Of a DNA stretch of 21,925 nucleotides, positions 19,269 through 21,925 are shown in pieces. A program made the translations under genes and the position numbers. Below the pieces are notes generated by a model, which was not told the DNA's origin, did not search any database, and was given only the letters and a program-made list of their open reading frames with translations. This DNA comes from a virus. The stretch covers positions 1-21,925 of IMG/VR virus record IMGVR_UViG_3300015371_000206. One strand, written 5' to 3'. Each line of letters opens with the position of its first letter. The first letter of the stretch is position 1.

Positions 19269-20546
19269 CTACTGGCCGGAAGCCGGCGGGGCGAGCCTCA
19301 ACCGGTCCTGCATCGCCAGCATTTCCGGGGCGAGCTGCGGTGTGCCGTCGGCCGGCTGGGCGTTCGGGTCGGGGGTTGGGGCGGGCGTCTCGAGCGCCGA
19401 CTGTGGGATGTTCTCGCGGGCGGCGATGTACTCCGGGTCAAGGTTGAGGGTGGTTTTCATCGACGCCCAATACTCGGCGCGGGTCTTCATGTCGGCCCGC
19501 ATCAAACCCTCCAGCGTGAACTCGGCGTAGTTGACGTTCTGCGGCAAAAGGCTCGCGTCGTTCGTCACGGCCGCCTGGATGCGGGTGGTGATCGGGGCGA
19601 CCGCCATCTGTGCGAACTGGATCGAGTTCGACTCGGTCGTCGCATACGTCAGCGAGTCGCCGGTCGGCCCTCCAAGGTAGGCGGGCGGAAGGTTGAACAG
19701 GGTCGCGATCTCGGTCAGCGACATCTGCGAGTTCTCGACGAACTGCATGTCGGCCAGCGACATCCCAACCTGTTTGAACGACGCGCCCTCTTCGAGCACC
19801 GGTGTCTTATGTCGGTTGCCCGCCCCGCCGTGTTTCGTGGTCATCGCGTTCGCGAGGTTCGCGGTCCCGGTTTCACCCAGCCGGCCGGGGTATTCGATCA
19901 CGCCGGCGAAGTGTCCGCCCTGCGCGTAGAACTCACCCTCGAACCGGGCACGACCCAGCGCGGTCCCCAACGTCTCCCGGCAATACGTGATTCTCGAGCA
20001 GCCGATGATGCCGTTCAGCGAGAACCCGACGACATGCAAAATCTGGTCGGCGTCGAAACGGTTCCGTTCGACACCGTTCTGTTGAACGAACGTCTTCGAC
20101 CGGCCGTCCCATTCGACGGTCATGTTGCAAGGATCGAGGAGATACAACGACTCGACAATCCCTGCCTGGTCGCGTTCTTTCCAGATGAACGCGTTGCCGT
20201 CGAGCAACAACTGTGCGGTCACCGTCGACCAGAACGCGCGGGCGGTCGTGCCTTCGTTCGGTGCGTCGTGAAGCATCCGGTAGGACCGATGGGTTCGCGC
20301 CTCGACACGGTTGTCGTCGTCGGTGATCCGGTACACCTTCAACGGCAGCGACCCGACCGCCTCCGAGATTTTCTCAACCGCCGAGAACACCGCGGCGATC
20401 CCCATCGCCTTGTCCCGCGTCACCCGTTCACCCGAGTAGGACGCGTTCGTCCCGAACCCGTCGAGCAGCCATCCGGCCGGCGACGACAGACCCGACGCGA
20501 CACGGAGCTCGGTCATGCCTGCCGCGACGCGCGAGAAGAAATTCAC
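19269..20546 (-). CDS. Portal protein, HK97 family (425 aa)
   Basis: It forms the ring at the vertex for DNA entry and exit. Typical segments are GIAAVFSAVEKISEAVGSLPL, LLLDGNAFIWKERDQAG, ILHVVGFSLNGIIGCS, LAD-MQFVENSQMSLTEIA, FNLPPAYLGG (about 287-296) and the clip/stem part after it. The C-terminal 60 residues are Pro/Ala-rich and flexible. The start is a GTG (20546-20544) overlapping the TGA of the small membrane protein as GTGA. Length is in the usual range of 400-450 residues. Confidence 0.95.
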   Translation of the reverse strand: MNFFSRVAAGMTELRVASGLSSPAGWLLDGFGTNASYSGERVTRDKAMGIAAVFSAVEKISEAVGSLPLKVYRITDDDNRVEARTHRSYRMLHDAPNEGTTARAFWSTVTAQLLLDGNAFIWKERDQAGIVESLYLLDPCNMTVEWDGRSKTFVQQNGVERNRFDADQILHVVGFSLNGIIGCSRITYCRETLGTALGRARFEGEFYAQGGHFAGVIEYPGRLGETGTANLANAMTTKHGGAGNRHKTPVLEEGASFKQVGMSLADMQFVENSQMSLTEIATLFNLPPAYLGGPTGDSLTYATTESNSIQFAQMAVAPITTRIQAAVTNDASLLPQNVNYAEFTLEGLMRADMKTRAEYWASMKTTLNLDPEYIAARENIPQSALETPAPTPDPNAQPADGTPQLAPEMLAMQDRLRLAPPASGQ

Positions 20547-20692
20547 GCCGCCACCTTACCGCCACGCAGCGACAGCCACCCGACCGCGACCAGGCAGACA
20601 CCGGCGACAACCAGGCCGGCCGGCAGATAGACGAGCCCGGCGCCGACGGCGATCAGCGCGACACCGGACACGATCAGGACAGCCTCCACCAT
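20543..20692 (-). CDS. Small two-helix membrane protein between terminase and portal (49 aa)
   Basis: Almost the whole protein is hydrophobic: residues 2-21 (VEAVLIVSGVALIAVGAGLV) and 23-40 (LPAGLVVAGVCLVAVGWL), then a basic tail, SLRGGKVAA. The ATG shares one base with the terminase stop (TGATG) and the stop overlaps the portal GTG, so it is made within the packaging chain. Tiny membrane proteins at this place are known in other actinophages but lack a clear function; a holin-like or assembly-site anchor are possibilities. The tight overlaps make a chance frame unlikely. Confidence 0.8.
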   Translation of the reverse strand: MVEAVLIVSGVALIAVGAGLVYLPAGLVVAGVCLVAVGWLSLRGGKVAA

Positions 20693-21925
20693 CAGACGGC
20701 GACCGCCTCCCTGGTTTCGTACACCGACGGCTGGGCGAGCGACGCACGCCACACCGCGAACGCCAACGCCGGGACCGCGTCGATCGGAAGCTTCGGGTTG
20801 ATCTTCCGCAACCGGCGGATCTCGCGTGTCCGGTCGTCCCGCTCGACGGTGGTGTTCGCCAGATGGGAACGGATGACCGGGTCGTTGCAATGCCGAAGCC
20901 GCCCATCCACGACAGCCGTGAACAACGCCTGATACGCGTCCCTGGCGTGCTTCGACGACGGCTCAACCGCGATGATCGCTGACGACGGCAACCTCCGGTC
21001 GACCAGCTCCATCGACCGCTCGAGGTAGCGGGGATCGTAGGCGGTCTCAAGCGGACGCATCTGGTCGAACAAACCCAGCATGAACCCCTCGACGTCGTCG
21101 AAGTCGATCCGGCCTCCCGGATGCAACGAGTGATGCGGCACATCCGGCCGAACCGAAAACACATGGGCCGCCACATCAACCCGGTCAGACATCGCTGTCG
21201 CCCACGCCACCACCGTCGTATCCCACGTTCGGGAACCGTCCGCACCCAAACAAACCTGTGCGCCCGACCCGATCGGGACACCGTCACCCAACCGATCCCA
21301 TGCCGCCAGGTCGATGAACAACTCGGTGTCCGTCTGCGCCGGCACGTTGCACGTAAACCGTTGCCAATGCGAATCCGTCATCGTCGGGTCGGCATGTTTC
21401 TCCGACAGCGACTCCACCGTGATCTTCGAGAACGGGTTCGCCGCCTTCACCGACACCATGTCGTCGAACCGGCCGTCCCGCACCGCGTAGTCGTGGATCA
21501 CAACCCGGTCGGTCGCCGCCCGCAGAAACGCACCATCAACCCGCACATCCGTCGCCTGCGCCTTGATCTTCTCACGCGTCTCCTCGAACTCCGACCCCGG
21601 AGCGCCCGCCGTCGACATCGCCAACAACTGGCCGCCCCTCTTCGCAAGCTTCCCCGCCCACGTCCGATACAACTCCAACGTCTGACGATGGAGCTCGTCG
21701 ATGATCGGCAACGTCGGAATCACACCATCCGCATGCTCCGCACCCGCAGCGAAAATCTGGATCCGCGAACCGTTCGCGAACGAGATCCGCCGGTAGCCGT
21801 CATAACACCGCGGCGACCGATCCATCGACTGCGCGAAAACCTTCGCCTGCGTGTACCCGATCTCGGCCTGATCGCGCGCCGACGCCGCCCACGGAACAAA
21901 CGCTCGAGGCCGAAACTCACAGTGA
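20692..21925 (-). CDS. Terminase large subunit (partial, 5' end outside the window)
   Basis: About 410 residues are visible; the frame stays open to the right edge, so the N-terminal part with Walker A is missing. A Walker B-like IPTLPIIDELHR (DE about visible residues 76-77) marks the ATPase, followed by a motif III-like LLAMSTAGAPGSEFEETR. The nuclease domain follows, with acidic residues in VCLGADGSRTWDTT, IIAVEPSSKHARDAY and the last LPIDAVPALAFAVWRA, where the Asp is the usual third metal ligand. It cuts concatemeric DNA and drives packaging into the prohead via the portal. A downstream ATG at 21825 exists but would cut into conserved sequence, so it is not taken as start. Confidence 0.95.
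   Translation of the reverse strand, partial: HCEFRPRAFVPWAASARDQAEIGYTQAKVFAQSMDRSPRCYDGYRRISFANGSRIQIFAAGAEHADGVIPTLPIIDELHRQTLELYRTWAGKLAKRGGQLLAMSTAGAPGSEFEETREKIKAQATDVRVDGAFLRAATDRVVIHDYAVRDGRFDDMVSVKAANPFSKITVESLSEKHADPTMTDSHWQRFTCNVPAQTDTELFIDLAAWDRLGDGVPIGSGAQVCLGADGSRTWDTTVVAWATAMSDRVDVAAHVFSVRPDVPHHSLHPGGRIDFDDVEGFMLGLFDQMRPLETAYDPRYLERSMELVDRRLPSSAIIAVEPSSKHARDAYQALFTAVVDGRLRHCNDPVIRSHLANTTVERDDRTREIRRLRKINPKLPIDAVPALAFAVWRASLAQPSVYETREAVAV

Noticed and set aside
1-21925. tRNA genes, integrase, att sites, CRISPR arrays and insertion sequences
   Set aside because: None was recognised by eye on either strand; there is no non-coding stretch long enough to hide one except the short gaps described.

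Overview
The window is a contiguous piece of a tailed dsDNA phage or prophage (Caudoviricetes, siphovirus-type, HK97-fold head). GC is high, and codons ending in G or C dominate. Together with the style of the minor tail proteins, this points to a high-GC Gram-positive (actinobacterial) host; that is an inference, since no host gene, integrase or att site is visible. Apart from one cassette, all genes lie on the minus strand, so the late region reads from right to left.

From right to left: large terminase (5' end outside the window), a small two-helix membrane protein, portal, S78-type prohead protease, HK97-type major capsid protein, and then an unusually large block of five genes between capsid and connector. 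That block holds a disordered acidic protein, a small alpha/beta protein, two beta-sandwich structural proteins, and a LamG-like protein with fourteen 20-residue repeats. Next come an Ig-like/gp6-like connector fusion, an HK97 gp10-like protein, a 60-aa protein and a tail-terminator candidate. The order resumes further left with the tail tube protein, two small proteins, tail assembly chaperones joined by a -1 frameshift on a GGGAAAA slippery site, tape measure protein, a fibre/collar-like protein, a 1103-aa minor tail protein with a LamG and three carbohydrate-binding-like domains, an amidase endolysin, three small membrane proteins and a 70-aa protein. A separate promoter at about 432-460 then starts a small operon encoding a ribbon-helix-helix protein, a zinc-ribbon protein and a 33-aa protein.

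The main oddity is a plus-strand cassette (about 9858-11724) inserted between the tail-terminator and tail-tube genes, antisense to the late operon. It has its own TTGACA promoter with palindromes, a transcript that may start at or next to an in-frame ATG, a chain of small genes mostly linked by ATGA overlaps, an intact Arc-like repressor, a truncated Arc paralogue joined to an exact 88-bp duplication of the cassette's own leader and first codons, and a hairpin terminator that can act on both strands. The closest known parallel in layout is the immI (arc/mnt/ant) region of phage P22, also set among late genes.

A second global feature is an exact 15-bp sequence (GCTAGCCGACCAACC, minus strand) found four times. 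Each copy lies just upstream of the first gene of a functional block: protease/capsid, connectors, tail, lysis.
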